The notes beneath the pieces were generated by a model. It had not been told where the DNA came from. It was given only the letters and a program-made list of their open reading frames with translations, and made no database searches. This document shows, piece after piece, positions 31,160-40,162 of a stretch of 50,103 nucleotides of DNA. The DNA comes from Actinomycetota bacterium (GTDB lineage Bacteria > Actinomycetota > Thermoleophilia > Solirubrobacterales > 70-9), in the NCBI GenBank assembly GCA_018268415.1, contig JAFDWO010000105.1:1-50103 (forward strand), written 5' to 3'. Each line of letters starts with the position of its first letter. The stretch's first letter is position 1. The position numbers and the translations under genes are program-made.

Positions 31160-31926
31160 ATGGCCGAGCTCCCAGAGCACGTCGCCACCAACCGCGTCTT
31201 CTGGGACGGACTGGCGGCGAGATACGTCGAGTCGGGTCGGCGTAACTGGGAACGGGAGGAACCGGCCTGGGGGATCTTTCCGTGTCCGAGCGCGAGGTGG
31301 GGATGCTGCCACGCGAGATCGACGGGCGCGACTCGATCGAGCTCGGCTGCGGCACCGGTTACGTCTCCGCCTGGCTCGCCCGGCGTGGCGCCCGCCCGGT
31401 CGGCATCGACAACTCCGCCAGGCAGCTGGCGACGGCGCGCGCCTTCCAGCAGGAGTTCGGGATCGATTTCCCCCTCCTCCACGGCGACGCCGAGCGCGTG
31501 CCCTACCCCGACGCGTCCTTCGACATCGCGATCTCCGAGTACGGGGCGAGCATCTGGTGCGACCCCTACGCCTGGATCCCCGAGGCGGCGCGCCTCCTGC
31601 GGCCCGCCGGCGAGCTCGTCTTCCTCGTCAATTCCATCTTCACGATCCTCTGCGGCCCCGACGACGAGACGATCCCGGCGGGCGACCGGCTCCTGCGCCC
31701 GCTCTTCGGCATGCACCGGGTGCAGTGGCCCGGCGAGGACTCGGTCGAATTCCACCTGCCGCCGGGCAAGATGATCGCCTTGCTCCGCGACTGCGACCTC
31801 GAGGTCACCGACCTGATCGAAGTCCGCCCGCCCGCCGACGCGAAGACGAAATCCACCAGCGTCACCCTCGACTGGGCGCGCCGCTTCCCCTGCGAGGAAG
31901 TCTGGCGCGCCCGCAAGCGTGGCTGA
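31160..31926 (+). pseudogene. SAM methyltransferase with one-base frameshift
   Basis: The N-terminal 40 or so residues (MAELPEHVATNRVFWDGLAA then REEPAWGIF) are read from ATG 31160, and the rest (VSEREVGMLP onward, with SAM motif IELGCGTGYVSAWLARRG and HGDAERVPYPDASFDIAISEYG) from the next frame starting about 31282. Both belong to one class I methyltransferase, so one base is missing near 31276-31281. A GTG at 31282 could start a shortened protein lacking the first helix. Either a real inactivation or a sequencing error. Confidence 0.8.
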
Positions 31927-31967
31927 GCGCCTGCCCGACCAGGCCATCGAGGCCCTCGCACCCGAAA

Positions 31968-32041
31968 CGCCCCCGGCAGGATTCGAACCTGCGACCGTCG
32001 GATTAGAAGTCCGGTGCTCTATCCAGCTGAGCTACGGGGGC
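31968..32041 (-). tRNA. tRNA-Arg (anticodon TCT)
   Basis: Minus-strand cloverleaf: acceptor GCCCCCG with CGGGGGC, D arm AGCTCAGCTGGATAGAGC, anticodon loop CTTCTAA in CCGGA/TCCGA-type stem, T arm GCAGGTTCGAATCCTGC. CCA is not encoded. Confidence 0.95.
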
Positions 32042-32156
32042 TCGGGGGCATTGTCGCTCCCCGGGCGGCGAGGTGCCGGGCGGGCGTCGCGGGTGGATCC
32101 GATCGGCAGGTGCCCTGAGCCGGCCGGGCAGCCGGCTTCCGGGGTAGGATGCCCGC

Positions 32157-32957
32157 GTGCCGATGGCGGGGGACGCGGGGGGAAGGATTTACTGGGAGCG
32201 CACGGGCGCGGGTGAGCCGCTGCTCCTGATCCAGGGGATGAGCGGGACGCGCCTCAGCTGGGGCGAGCCGTTCCTCTCGCGGCTGCGAGCCGACTTCGAT
32301 TGCGTCGTCTTCGACAACCGCGGGATCGGCGACTCGGACGAGGTCGGGGAGCCGTTCACGATCGCCGACCTCGCCGCCGACACGCTGGCGGTGATGGACG
32401 CGGCCGGCTTCGAGACCGCGCACGTGCTCGGCATCTCGATGGGCGGGATGACGGCGCAGGAGCTGGCCCTCGTCCACCCCGACCGCCTCCGCAGCCTGAC
32501 CCTCGGCTGTACCTACCCGGGCGGACCGGGCTCTTCGTTGATCGCCGGGGAGGACGCCGGGCCGCTGCTGGAGGCGATGGGCTCGGGCAACCTCGACCGC
32601 ATGCTGATGGCGATGTACGAGGTGAACCTCTCCCCCGGCTTCCGCGCCGAGGAGTCCCACTTCGCCGACTTCGCCGCGATGGCCAAGGCCCTGCCCGCCC
32701 GCCAACGGACCGTGCAGCTCCAGCTCGGCGCGATCGGCGGCCACGACACCCAGGCGCGCCTCGCCGAGATCGCCGCCCCGACCCTGGTCGTCCACGGCTC
32801 GGCGGACAAGATGATCCCGGTCGCCAACGGCGAGCTGATCGCCTCGCTGATCCCCGGCGCCGGCCTCGAGATCCTGCGCGACGTCGGCCACATGTTCTGG
32901 TGGGAGCGGCCCGAGCGCTCCGCCGAGCTGGTCCGCACCCACGCGCTCGGCGCCTGA
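32157..32957 (+). CDS. Alpha/beta-fold hydrolase
   Basis: A 266-residue hydrolase: oxyanion strand LLLIQGMSGTRLSWG, FDNRGIGDSD, nucleophile elbow GISMGGMTAQE (Ser about 95), acid in HGSADKMIPV and His in GHMFWWERPE. GTG 32157 is used; ATG two codons later is equally likely. The natural substrate cannot be predicted. Convergent with the glycosyltransferase gene. Confidence 0.9.
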   Translation: MPMAGDAGGRIYWERTGAGEPLLLIQGMSGTRLSWGEPFLSRLRADFDCVVFDNRGIGDSDEVGEPFTIADLAADTLAVMDAAGFETAHVLGISMGGMTAQELALVHPDRLRSLTLGCTYPGGPGSSLIAGEDAGPLLEAMGSGNLDRMLMAMYEVNLSPGFRAEESHFADFAAMAKALPARQRTVQLQLGAIGGHDTQARLAEIAAPTLVVHGSADKMIPVANGELIASLIPGAGLEILRDVGHMFWWERPERSAELVRTHALGA

Positions 32958-32981
32958 ACGGCGCCCTCGAGCAGGCGCCTC

Positions 32982-33002
32982 GGGGTCAGGCGTCTGACAC
33001 CC
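32982..33002. terminator. Hairpin between convergent genes
   Basis: GGGGTCAG and CTGACACCC pair around GCGT with one bulged A. It lies between two converging genes and could serve both. The CTGACACC half recurs near 36290. Confidence 0.35.
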
Positions 33003-33022
33003 GCTCCGCGACGCCGGCAGCC

Positions 33023-35314
33023 CTATTCGACCCCTTCTTCGGCGCCTTCCTGCCGTTCTTTTTCCGACGCCCGTTCTTCTGCTTCGACCTTCTTTTCTTC
33101 TTCGAGTTCGACCGATCTTTCGAATTCTTTTTCCTGCTGGGGCGTCGGACAGGAGCTCGGCGACACCTTGCCGTTCACTTTGAAGACATAGTCGGGCTGG
33201 GGCACGATGTCGGGCTCTTCGATCACCTTCGTCAGCGCCGGATCGTCTTTCACCCAGGCGTAGACGGGATAGAAGTACGCGCCGTATTCGCCGTCCCTCG
33301 AGTCCTCGGTGTCGCGGGACATGATCAGGTAGTCGTAGTTGCCGGCGTTGATCCGTTCCATCAGCTGCGGGCAGGACGTCGGCAGTCGGTAGGCCCCGTG
33401 CGGGCCGGGCACGCCGATGTACTCGACTTCGTTGGTCGGCGGATTACCGAAGAAGCCGTACTGCCCGAAGATGATCTCGCTGTCGCCGATGATCCCGATC
33501 CGCTGGTGCTGCAGTTTCTGGGCGAAGGAGTAGGCCTTCTGCGGGCCGCCTTCCTGGAGGAAGAGTTTCGTATTCGTGTAGTGCTGTTCGGCGAACTGGG
33601 TCTCCTGGGCGCGTCCGAGGACGACCGACGCGACCACGACCACCACGCCCGCCACGGTCACGATGCGCCGCGACAGCGCGCCGCGCGAGCGCCCCACGCC
33701 GAGCGCCGCCGGGACCCAGACCAGTGCCAGGGTGATGAAGATCGCCCCGAAGGTGTAGGTCGTGTACCACTTCGGCGTCGTCAGCACGGTCACCCAGTAG
33801 ATGGCGGCGAGGAACCACATCGTGATCCAGGCGCGCCGGTCGGGCGCCCGCAGCGGGCGCGCAAGAGGCAGCATCACCATCGCCAGGATCAGCCCCGGGA
33901 TCAGGTACCGGGTGTTGGTGAAGAAGCCCGTCGGCGATCCTTCCTGGCCCGCCGCGGTCAGCGGCGTGAAGACGTAGACGACGGCGGTGAGGAGCGCCGC
34001 GGCGGCGATCACCCGCAGGATCTTGTTGTTCGAGCGCCAGATGATGAAGACCGCGGCGGCCACGGCCATGATCAGGATCAGCGGCCAGAGCGGGCCGAGC
34101 GCGTTCTCTAATTGAGGGAAGAACCAGTAGCGGTAGACCGTCGGGTCACCGAGGTAATGCGCCACGGCAAAGCGCGGCCGCGGGTCGAGCGGCATCTGGT
34201 CGGGCACCGGCAGGTTGAGCGGCCCGAACTTGGTGATCGGGATCGGATTGCCGCCCGTCTTGATCGCCGCCCGGACGTACCAGTAGCCGCCGGTGGCCAG
34301 CATCGAGAGGCCGAGGATCCAGGCGGTCGTCCAACGCCGCCCCTTGCCGCTGAAGAGGAAGACGCCGATCGCGATCGCCGCCACCGGCACCAGGAACGTC
34401 GTCTTCACCGAGGCGGCCAGCCCGGCCGCGATCCCGGCCATCACCAACGGCCCCTTGTCGAGCAGCGGCGCGCCGCGCTCCGGCGTGTCCTGCACCGCGG
34501 TTCCTTCGCGCGGCGCCCGGCGCTGGTGGGCGTTGATCAGGAAGGCGGCGAAGGCCACCAGGAAGGCCAGGCCCATGATGTCGTTCCGCGCCTCGCCCGG
34601 CTGCGTTTCGATCATCACGCCCGAGTCGAGGATGATCGCCCCCGCGATCAGGGTCGCCGGGCCGACCTTGTACGGCCGGCCGACACACCAGCAGGCCAAC
34701 AGGGCGATCGCCAGCCAGAAGAGGTTGATCAGCGGCGAGAGCCAGTCGGTCTTGAAGAGGACGATCGCCGCGCCGTTGATCAGTTCCGAGCTCTGCGGAT
34801 AGAACCAGGCGGCGAGGCGCAGCGGGTCGGTGAAGTGGAGATGGACCGTCGAATGCTCCTGGGCCATCGTCGCCGCGAACGGCATGTGGTACCAGGTCGT
34901 GTCGCCGCCGAACATGCCCTGGTCGAGAGCCAGCTGGGACGGGAACGTCCACTCGGCCATCGTGAAGGAGGCGACTGCCACCGCCAGCAGGAACGCCCAT
35001 TTGGTGACCGCCGGGGCCTTGATCTCCTCGCCGCGCTCGGGCGCCTGCCAATAGCCGAGGCCGGCGGCGCCGAGACCGACCGCGATCGTGAAGATGATGA
35101 TCCAGCCGAAGTCGAGGATGCTGAGCGACCCGAGGATCTCCAGCGAGATCACCAGCAGGGCGACGGCGAGCACGGCGTCGGCAAGCCGCGCCAGCGCGCC
35201 GGAGAATTCCGGCACGATCCAGCGCCGCAACCAGTACCCGCCGAGCCCGAGCGCGGCGAGGATCCCGATCACGGCGAGGCTGCCGGCTATGTAGGAGCCG
35301 AAGGAGGGTGCCAC
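33023..35314 (-). CDS. Membrane glycosyltransferase-like protein (GT-C fold)
   Basis: A 763-residue polytopic protein with about 12-13 membrane helices over residues 10-560, an Asp-containing first loop region (ALDQGMFGGDTTWYHMPFAA near 130-150) as in GT-C enzymes that use lipid-linked sugars, then a soluble domain (about 560-720) and a Glu/Lys-rich tail. It probably transfers a sugar to a cell-wall polymer or protein on the outer face. The tail is encoded with GAA codons only. ATG or GTG at 35314 begins right at the first membrane helix. Confidence 0.75.
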   Translation of the reverse strand: MAPSFGSYIAGSLAVIGILAALGLGGYWLRRWIVPEFSGALARLADAVLAVALLVISLEILGSLSILDFGWIIIFTIAVGLGAAGLGYWQAPERGEEIKAPAVTKWAFLLAVAVASFTMAEWTFPSQLALDQGMFGGDTTWYHMPFAATMAQEHSTVHLHFTDPLRLAAWFYPQSSELINGAAIVLFKTDWLSPLINLFWLAIALLACWCVGRPYKVGPATLIAGAIILDSGVMIETQPGEARNDIMGLAFLVAFAAFLINAHQRRAPREGTAVQDTPERGAPLLDKGPLVMAGIAAGLAASVKTTFLVPVAAIAIGVFLFSGKGRRWTTAWILGLSMLATGGYWYVRAAIKTGGNPIPITKFGPLNLPVPDQMPLDPRPRFAVAHYLGDPTVYRYWFFPQLENALGPLWPLILIMAVAAAVFIIWRSNNKILRVIAAAALLTAVVYVFTPLTAAGQEGSPTGFFTNTRYLIPGLILAMVMLPLARPLRAPDRRAWITMWFLAAIYWVTVLTTPKWYTTYTFGAIFITLALVWVPAALGVGRSRGALSRRIVTVAGVVVVVASVVLGRAQETQFAEQHYTNTKLFLQEGGPQKAYSFAQKLQHQRIGIIGDSEIIFGQYGFFGNPPTNEVEYIGVPGPHGAYRLPTSCPQLMERINAGNYDYLIMSRDTEDSRDGEYGAYFYPVYAWVKDDPALTKVIEEPDIVPQPDYVFKVNGKVSPSSCPTPQQEKEFERSVELEEEKKVEAEERASEKERQEGAEEGVE

Positions 35315-35362
35315 GGGCGCGTGATGCTATTCACCGCGCCCGTCGGGAGCGCCCCCGACCGC

Positions 35363-36037
35363 TCAGGCGGCGGTCGGGATGGTGCAGGCGACCCCGGTTC
35401 CTTTGAGCCCGCAGTAGCCGTTCGGGACCTTGTGGAGGTACTGCTGGTGGTAGTCCTCGGCGTAGTAGAAGGGCCCTGCGGGGGCGATCTCGGTGGTCAC
35501 CGGCTCCTTGCCGGCGGCGCGCAGATCGGCGTCATAAGCGTCACGAACCCGTTCCGCGGTCTCCTTCTGCGCGTCGTTTGCGAAGTAGATGCCGGACCGA
35601 TACTGCGTGCCGACGTCGTTGCCCTGGCGCATGCCCTGGGTCGGGTCGTGCTCCTCGAAGAACTTCTTCAGCAGGTCCTCGTAGGAAACCTTGGCCGGGT
35701 CGAAGGCGACCATCACCGCCTCGGCGTGGCCGGTCCTGCCCGAGCAGACCTCCTCATAGGTGGGGTTCGGCGTGCTCCCCTCCTGATATCCGACCGCGGT
35801 CGAGTAGACCCCGTCCATCTCCCAGAAGAGCCGCTCCGCTCCCCAGAAGCAGCCCAGCGCGAAGTAGGCGACGCAGGTCCCCGCGGGGAACGGCGGCTTC
35901 AGCGGCGTTCCCAGGACCGCGTGCGTCTCCGGCACCTGGAACGCGGGCTCACTGCGCCCCGGCAGGGCGTCCTCGGCGCTCACCATCTGGGTCTTGTCGG
36001 CGTTCAACATCGCCATCAGCTTTCCAATCGAGCTCAT
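35363..36037 (-). CDS. msrA: Peptide methionine sulfoxide reductase MsrA
   Basis: A 224-residue MsrA: the active-site motif [10 protein letters not shown] has the nucleophilic C63; [29 protein letters not shown] and [15 protein letters not shown] follow as in the family, the last with a resolving Cys. It reduces methionine-S-sulfoxide in oxidised proteins. AGAGAGGAAG precedes ATG 36037. An N-terminal extension of about 45 residues before the core is common in actinobacterial forms. Confidence 0.95.
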   Translation of the reverse strand: MSSIGKLMAMLNADKTQMVSAEDALPGRSEPAFQVPETHAVLGTPLKPPFPAGTCVAYFALGCFWGAERLFWEMDGVYSTAVGYQEGSTPNPTYEEVCSGRTGHAEAVMVAFDPAKVSYEDLLKKFFEEHDPTQGMRQGNDVGTQYRSGIYFANDAQKETAERVRDAYDADLRAAGKEPVTTEIAPAGPFYYAEDYHQQYLHKVPNGYCGLKGTGVACTIPTAA

Positions 36038-36384
36038 CCGTCTTCCTCTCTTTCGATGAGGGGAACGTTACGCCCCAGGCATAACAAGACTGTGAACTGG
36101 CGTCCGGTCGAAGTCCCTGAAGCGGTAGGCTCCCGGGGCAGGGCATCGGGAGGCCCGGAACGGAGAGAGCGATTTACGTTTGCGAACGTTGTGGAAGCCG
36201 GTTCAACTCCGCCCGCTTTGCACACATAGAGCTATGCCCGAGGTGCCTTCTGCGCGACGACGTCGCCTCCCACCTCGTCTCCGTGCCTGACACCAGGCGG
36301 ACGACCGAGCCGCCGAAAAGGACCCCACCCGAGCCCGACGCCGCCAGCGCCGAGCTGGGCTGAGCCCGGCCGCAGGGCCGGGAC
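36038..36384. other. 347-bp intergenic region between msrA and reductase copy 4
   Basis: I find no gene. It contains a hairpin overlapping the stop of the downstream-strand reductase gene (CCCGGCC/GGCCGGG at 36366-36383), a CTGACACC motif near 36290, and a T-loop-like GGTTCAACTCC near 36201 that does not fold into a tRNA. The msrA promoter should lie near 36060-36110, but no clear boxes stand out. Confidence 0.5.
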
Positions 36385-36939
36385 TCACGGCGAAACGACC
36401 CTGACCGCGTAGCGCAGCACCGTCGTTTCGCCCTCGACGGTGGAGGCGATCGGGTCGAGCCCCACCGGGCCCGCGTCGGCGCGGGAGAAGAGGCGGACGC
36501 CATCGCCCAGGAGGATCGGGGCGACGTGGACGATGACCTCGTCGAGGAGATCGGCCTCGAGGCACCGGCGGGCGACGTTGGCGCCGAGAACGACCACGTC
36601 GGCACCCCCCGCGGCCTGCCGCGCGATCTCGACGGCCTCCACGATGGGAACGTCGAGGAACCGACCCGTGACGCCCTTCACGACCGGCGGGTCGGCGGGC
36701 GGGTCGTGCCTGAGCACGAAGAAGGGGCCCCGAAAGGCGCCGCCATAGAAGCCCGGCTGCCGCCGGTCCTCGACGTCCTGCGTCCGCCGGCCGACGAGCA
36801 GCGCCCCGGTCGAGCTCACCACCTCGGCGGCCGTCCCGCCCGAGCCGCCGTCGACCTCGAAGACCCAGTCCATGCCGTCGTCGGGTCCGGCGACGAAGCC
36901 GTCAAGACTCATCATCGTGTGCCAGAGCAGCTTCTCCAT
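36385..36939 (-). CDS. Dihydrofolate reductase/RibD-C family protein, copy 4
   Basis: A 184-residue, more distant member: WHTMMSLDGFVAGPDDGMDW at the N-terminus, LLVGRRTQ, FFVLRHDPPA, VVVLGANVARRCLEADLLDEVIVHVAPILLGDG and a C-terminal TTVLRYAVR. AGGTGG precedes ATG 36939. Unlike copies 1 and 3 it has no TTGCR-N3-TGCAA palindrome in front, so it is probably regulated separately. Confidence 0.88.
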   Translation of the reverse strand: MEKLLWHTMMSLDGFVAGPDDGMDWVFEVDGGSGGTAAEVVSSTGALLVGRRTQDVEDRRQPGFYGGAFRGPFFVLRHDPPADPPVVKGVTGRFLDVPIVEAVEIARQAAGGADVVVLGANVARRCLEADLLDEVIVHVAPILLGDGVRLFSRADAGPVGLDPIASTVEGETTVLRYAVRVVSP

Positions 36940-37027
36940 CTCGCCCACCTTTCGAGTCCTCCGAATCACCTGTCCACCACCTGGACCGGGACAGCGGCCG
37001 AAACTCATCGGCGGACCGGATCGATCA

Positions 37028-37101
37028 TCGGGGCGCCCGGATTCGAACCGGGGACCTCCGCCACCCAAAGGCGGCGCGCTACCAGGCTGCGCCACGCCCC
37101 G
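37028..37101 (-). tRNA. tRNA-Pro (anticodon TGG)
   Basis: Minus-strand cloverleaf: acceptor CGGGGCG with CGCCCCG, D arm GGCGCAGCCTGGTAGCGC, anticodon loop TTTGGGT in CCGCC/GGCGG, T arm CCCGGTTCGAATCCGGG. CCA not encoded. Confidence 0.95.
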
Positions 37102-37190
37102 ACCGGGGCAGTGTAGGCACAGCCGGCGATCTCGGGCGGGCTTCAAGCGGTGGCGCACCGGTGGACCCCGCGCAGATCATCTAGCTTCCC

Positions 37191-38480
37191 GTGGCGATGG
37201 CCGACGTCAAACCACTGAAAGCGCTTCATTACGACCTCGCCAAGGTCGACGGCCTGGCGGCGGTCGCCTCGCCGCCCTACGACGTGATCGACGCCGCCGA
37301 GCGGGCCCGGCTGCTCGGCCGCTCCCCCTACAACGCGGTGGCGATCGACCTGCCGGTGCCGTTCGATCCGGACGATCCGGCGAGCAGGCCGGTCGGCGAT
37401 CCATACGAGGACGCGGCGCGACGGATCGACGCGTGGCGCGCCGAGGGCGTGCTCGAGGCTGACGCCGAGGACGCGGTCTGGGCGCTGTCCCAGGAGTACA
37501 CCGCCCCCGACGGCGCCAGGCACTCCCGCCACGGCGTGCTCGTCCGGGTGCGGGTCGAGGACTACGAGACCGGCACCGTCCGCCCCCACGAGCGCACCCA
37601 CCCCGGCCCGCTCCAGGACCGTCTCGAACTGACCCGTGCAACGCGCCTGAACCTCTCGCCGATCTTCTCGCTGTCCACCGAGGACCCCTGGCCGCTGGTC
37701 GAGCCCGCCCTCGCCGCCGAGCCCTGGGGCGAGGTGACCGACGAGGACGGCACCGTCAACCGGGTCTGGCGCGTGGCCGACCCCGCCGTCGTCGCCGCCG
37801 TGGTCGAGCGCCTCGCCGACGCCCAGCTGCTGATCGCCGACGGTCACCACCGCTACGAGACCGCGCGCGCCTACCGCGACGAGATCGGCGGCGAGGGCCC
37901 GCAGAATTACACCCTGATGGCGCTCACCGGGCTCGACGACCCCGGGCTCACCGTCTTCCCCACCCACCGCCTGCTGAGCGGCTTCTCGCATGACCCGGCC
38001 CGCCGCGAGCGCCTCCTCGCCGGCCTCGAGGAGCTCTTCGAGGTCGCCGAGGTCCCGCGCGATCAGCTCGACCCGGCCACGGCCGAGGGCGTCGGCGTCT
38101 TCGGCCTCTTCGACGCTGCCGAGGGCACCGCCCGCCGCCTGCGCCTGCGCGACACCGCCGAGCTCGACCGCCGCCTCGCCGGCAAGCCCGAGGCCTACCG
38201 CCGGCTGGACTCGGCGATCCTCGAGACGCTCGTCCTGACGGGCCTGGCCGGGATGAGCGAAGAGGACATCACCGAGCGTCGCGGCCTCGAGTACGCGAAG
38301 AGCGTCCCCGACGCGGTCGAGATGGTGGAGAACGGCATCTACGACCTCGCCTTCATCCTCCGCCCGGTGCCGATCGAGCAGGTCCGCGCCGTCGCCGCCA
38401 CGGACGCGAACATGCCGCCGAAGTCGACCTACTTCTTCCCCAAGGTGATGACCGGGTTGGTCTTCAACCCGGTCGGCTGA
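37191..38480 (+). CDS. DUF1015 family protein
   Basis: A 429-residue protein of the DUF1015 family: N-terminal ASPPYDVI near residue 26, RSPYNAVAIDLP, VRPHERTHPGPLQDRL near 130 and the invariant LLIADGHHRYETA near 215. The family is widespread in bacteria and archaea; its biochemical role is not well established. GTG 37191 or ATG 37197 starts it. No strong ribosome site, so the mRNA may be nearly leaderless. Confidence 0.92.
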   Translation: MAMADVKPLKALHYDLAKVDGLAAVASPPYDVIDAAERARLLGRSPYNAVAIDLPVPFDPDDPASRPVGDPYEDAARRIDAWRAEGVLEADAEDAVWALSQEYTAPDGARHSRHGVLVRVRVEDYETGTVRPHERTHPGPLQDRLELTRATRLNLSPIFSLSTEDPWPLVEPALAAEPWGEVTDEDGTVNRVWRVADPAVVAAVVERLADAQLLIADGHHRYETARAYRDEIGGEGPQNYTLMALTGLDDPGLTVFPTHRLLSGFSHDPARRERLLAGLEELFEVAEVPRDQLDPATAEGVGVFGLFDAAEGTARRLRLRDTAELDRRLAGKPEAYRRLDSAILETLVLTGLAGMSEEDITERRGLEYAKSVPDAVEMVENGIYDLAFILRPVPIEQVRAVAATDANMPPKSTYFFPKVMTGLVFNPVG

Positions 38481-38527
38481 CCGGCGCACCCGCGCGGCCG
38501 GTCCTCCCGCCCGCGTAGGATCGACGC

Positions 38528-39097
38528 ATGGTCAAGATCTACACGAAGAAGGGCGACGACGGCACCACCTCCCTCTGGTATGGCGGTCGCGTCCCCAAGG
38601 ACAGCACCCGCACCGAGGCCTACGGCTCGCTCGACGAGGCCTGCTCGGCGCTCGGCGTCGCGCGGGCCCTCTGCACGGGTGGCGACGGCAGCGACGAGCT
38701 CGCCGCCGACATCCTGCGCCTCCAGGACGACCTCTTCGTCGCCGGGGCCGAGCTGGCGACCGCGCCGGAGGCAGCGGAGCGCCTCGAAGACGGGGTCAGC
38801 CGCACGACGCCGGCGATGGTCGAGGAGGCCGAGCGACTGATCGACCGCTACATGTCGGAGGTCGAGCTGCCGCCGAAGTTCGTCATCCCCGGCGGCAACC
38901 TCCTCTCCGCCCACCTCGACGTCGCCCGTACCGCGATCCGCCGCGCCGAGCGCCGCATCTCCACCCTCGCCGAGGAAGGCGAGCTGGCGAGCGACACCGT
39001 GGTCGGTTTCGTCAACCGCGCCTCCGACCTCGCCTACGCGATGGCCCGCTGGGCCGACGTTGACGACCCGGCGCTCTTCGCGGGCCGCGGCCGCTGA
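38528..39097 (+). CDS. Cob(I)alamin adenosyltransferase, PduO type
   Basis: A 189-residue ATP:corrinoid adenosyltransferase: KIYTKKGDDGTTSLWYGGRVPKD at the N-terminus (ATP site), YGSLDEACSALG, KFVIPGG and ARTAIRRAERR with the catalytic Arg region, and FVNRASDLAYAMARW at the end. It makes adenosylcobalamin for B12-dependent mutases or reductases. TGATG overlap with the OsmC gene couples the two. Confidence 0.95.
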   Translation: MVKIYTKKGDDGTTSLWYGGRVPKDSTRTEAYGSLDEACSALGVARALCTGGDGSDELAADILRLQDDLFVAGAELATAPEAAERLEDGVSRTTPAMVEEAERLIDRYMSEVELPPKFVIPGGNLLSAHLDVARTAIRRAERRISTLAEEGELASDTVVGFVNRASDLAYAMARWADVDDPALFAGRGR

Positions 39098-39504
39098 TGC
39101 ACGCCCACGTGGTGGCCCGCCGGATCGCGGGCTACTCGCACGAGATCGACCTCGGCGACGAGCGCGAGATCGTCGTCGACGAGCCGGCCGCCGACGGCGG
39201 CACCGACACCGGGCCGCGGCCGACCCAGCTCCTGGCGTCGAGCCTCGCCGGCTGCACCGCGATCACGATCGAGGCCTACGCCGACCGCAAAGGCTGGGAC
39301 CTGCCGACCCTCGAGGTCTCCGTTGACATGAAGTCCGACCCGGATCGCAAGCCCACCCACTTCGCCGTCGAGGTCGCCCTCCCCGCGGGGCTGGACGACG
39401 ACCAGCGCCGCAGGCTGATGGTGATCGCGGAGAAATGTCCGGTGCACAGGCTGCTCGAGCAGGGCTCCGAAATCACGGTCGCCGAACGCGCCCTCGCGGC
39501 CTGA
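39097..39504 (+). CDS. OsmC-family peroxiredoxin-like protein
   Basis: A 135-residue OsmC/Ohr-type protein. The two redox Cys are C in SSLAGCTAITIEAYA (about residue 52) and C in IAEKCPVHRLLEQG. These thiol peroxidases reduce organic hydroperoxides. Start overlaps the stop of the adenosyltransferase gene, and its stop overlaps the next ATG (TGATG), so three genes are coupled. Confidence 0.92.
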   Translation: MHAHVVARRIAGYSHEIDLGDEREIVVDEPAADGGTDTGPRPTQLLASSLAGCTAITIEAYADRKGWDLPTLEVSVDMKSDPDRKPTHFAVEVALPAGLDDDQRRRLMVIAEKCPVHRLLEQGSEITVAERALAA

Positions 39505-39986
39505 TGGACCTCGGGCTCGCCGGGCACGCCGGGGTGATCACCGGCGCCGGCGGCGAGCTCGAGGCGGCGACGGCGCGACTGCTGCGCGCCGAGGGCGCCG
39601 AGGTGCGTGAGGCGGCCCCGGGGGAGTTCGGCGCGATCGGCGATGTCGACTTCCTCGTGAGCTTCGCGGGCGGCGCCGACGTGGACGACCTGCGCGCCGC
39701 CCACGAGCTCGCGGTGATGGCGCCGCTGCGGGCGATGAAGGCAATCGCTCCGCTCCTCGCCGAGCACAGCGGGGGCCGGATCGTCAACGTCTGCCCCTCC
39801 GCGGGCTCGGTCGCGGGCGCCGCCACGCTCTCCCTCTCCCGCCTCTTCGCCGACCGCTATGCCAAGCAGGGCGTGCTCGTCAACGCGCTCTGCCCCGATC
39901 CGGCTACCGACCTCGAGGCCACCGCCCGCGAGATCGCCTTCCTCTGCTCCCCCCGCGCCTCCCACGTGGCCGGCGCGACCTGGTAG
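39504..39986 (+). CDS. Short SDR-like protein lacking the catalytic Tyr-Lys
   Basis: A 160-residue protein with the Rossmann pattern of short-chain dehydrogenases: VITGAGGELEAATARLLRAEGAEV, FLVSFAGGADV, GGRIVNVCPSAGS, LFADRYAKQGVLVNALCPDPATD and a C-terminal HVAGATW. It is some 90 residues shorter than usual, with the middle helices trimmed, and the YxxxK catalytic pair is absent after SAGS. It may be a binding protein or a decaying enzyme. ATG overlaps the osmC stop; a repeat element starts 18 bp after its stop. Confidence 0.8.
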   Translation: MDLGLAGHAGVITGAGGELEAATARLLRAEGAEVREAAPGEFGAIGDVDFLVSFAGGADVDDLRAAHELAVMAPLRAMKAIAPLLAEHSGGRIVNVCPSAGSVAGAATLSLSRLFADRYAKQGVLVNALCPDPATDLEATAREIAFLCSPRASHVAGATW

Positions 39987-40009
39987 CGGGCCCCGCCGCC
40001 GAACCCGTG

Positions 40010-40142
40010 GTCGTCCTAACCGGCGCCCCCACCACCCGTGGTCGTCCTAACCGGCGCCCCCACGGCCCGTGGTCGTCCTAACCGGCGCTATAGGTCGGTT
40101 AGGACGACCGCGCTCGGGGTGGGTTGGAAAGGACGACCGCGG
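40010..40142. repeat. GTCGTCC repeat element, copy B
   Basis: Three direct units GTCGTCCTAACCGGCGC begin at 40010, 40041 and 40072 (period 31). The third pairs with 40096-40109: 14-bp arms around GCGCTATAGGT. An inverted unit AAAGGACGACCGCGG ends at 40142. Layout and sequence match copy A (14771-14902), though the spacers between units differ. Confidence 0.9.
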
Positions 40143-40162
40143 CGGCAGGGGATGATGGGGGC

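Noticed and set aside
36180..36235. Possible tRNA or tmRNA end (GGTTCAACTCC, T-loop-like)
   Set aside because: The flanking bases cannot form a five-pair T stem, no acceptor partner exists upstream, and the anticodon and D arms are missing.
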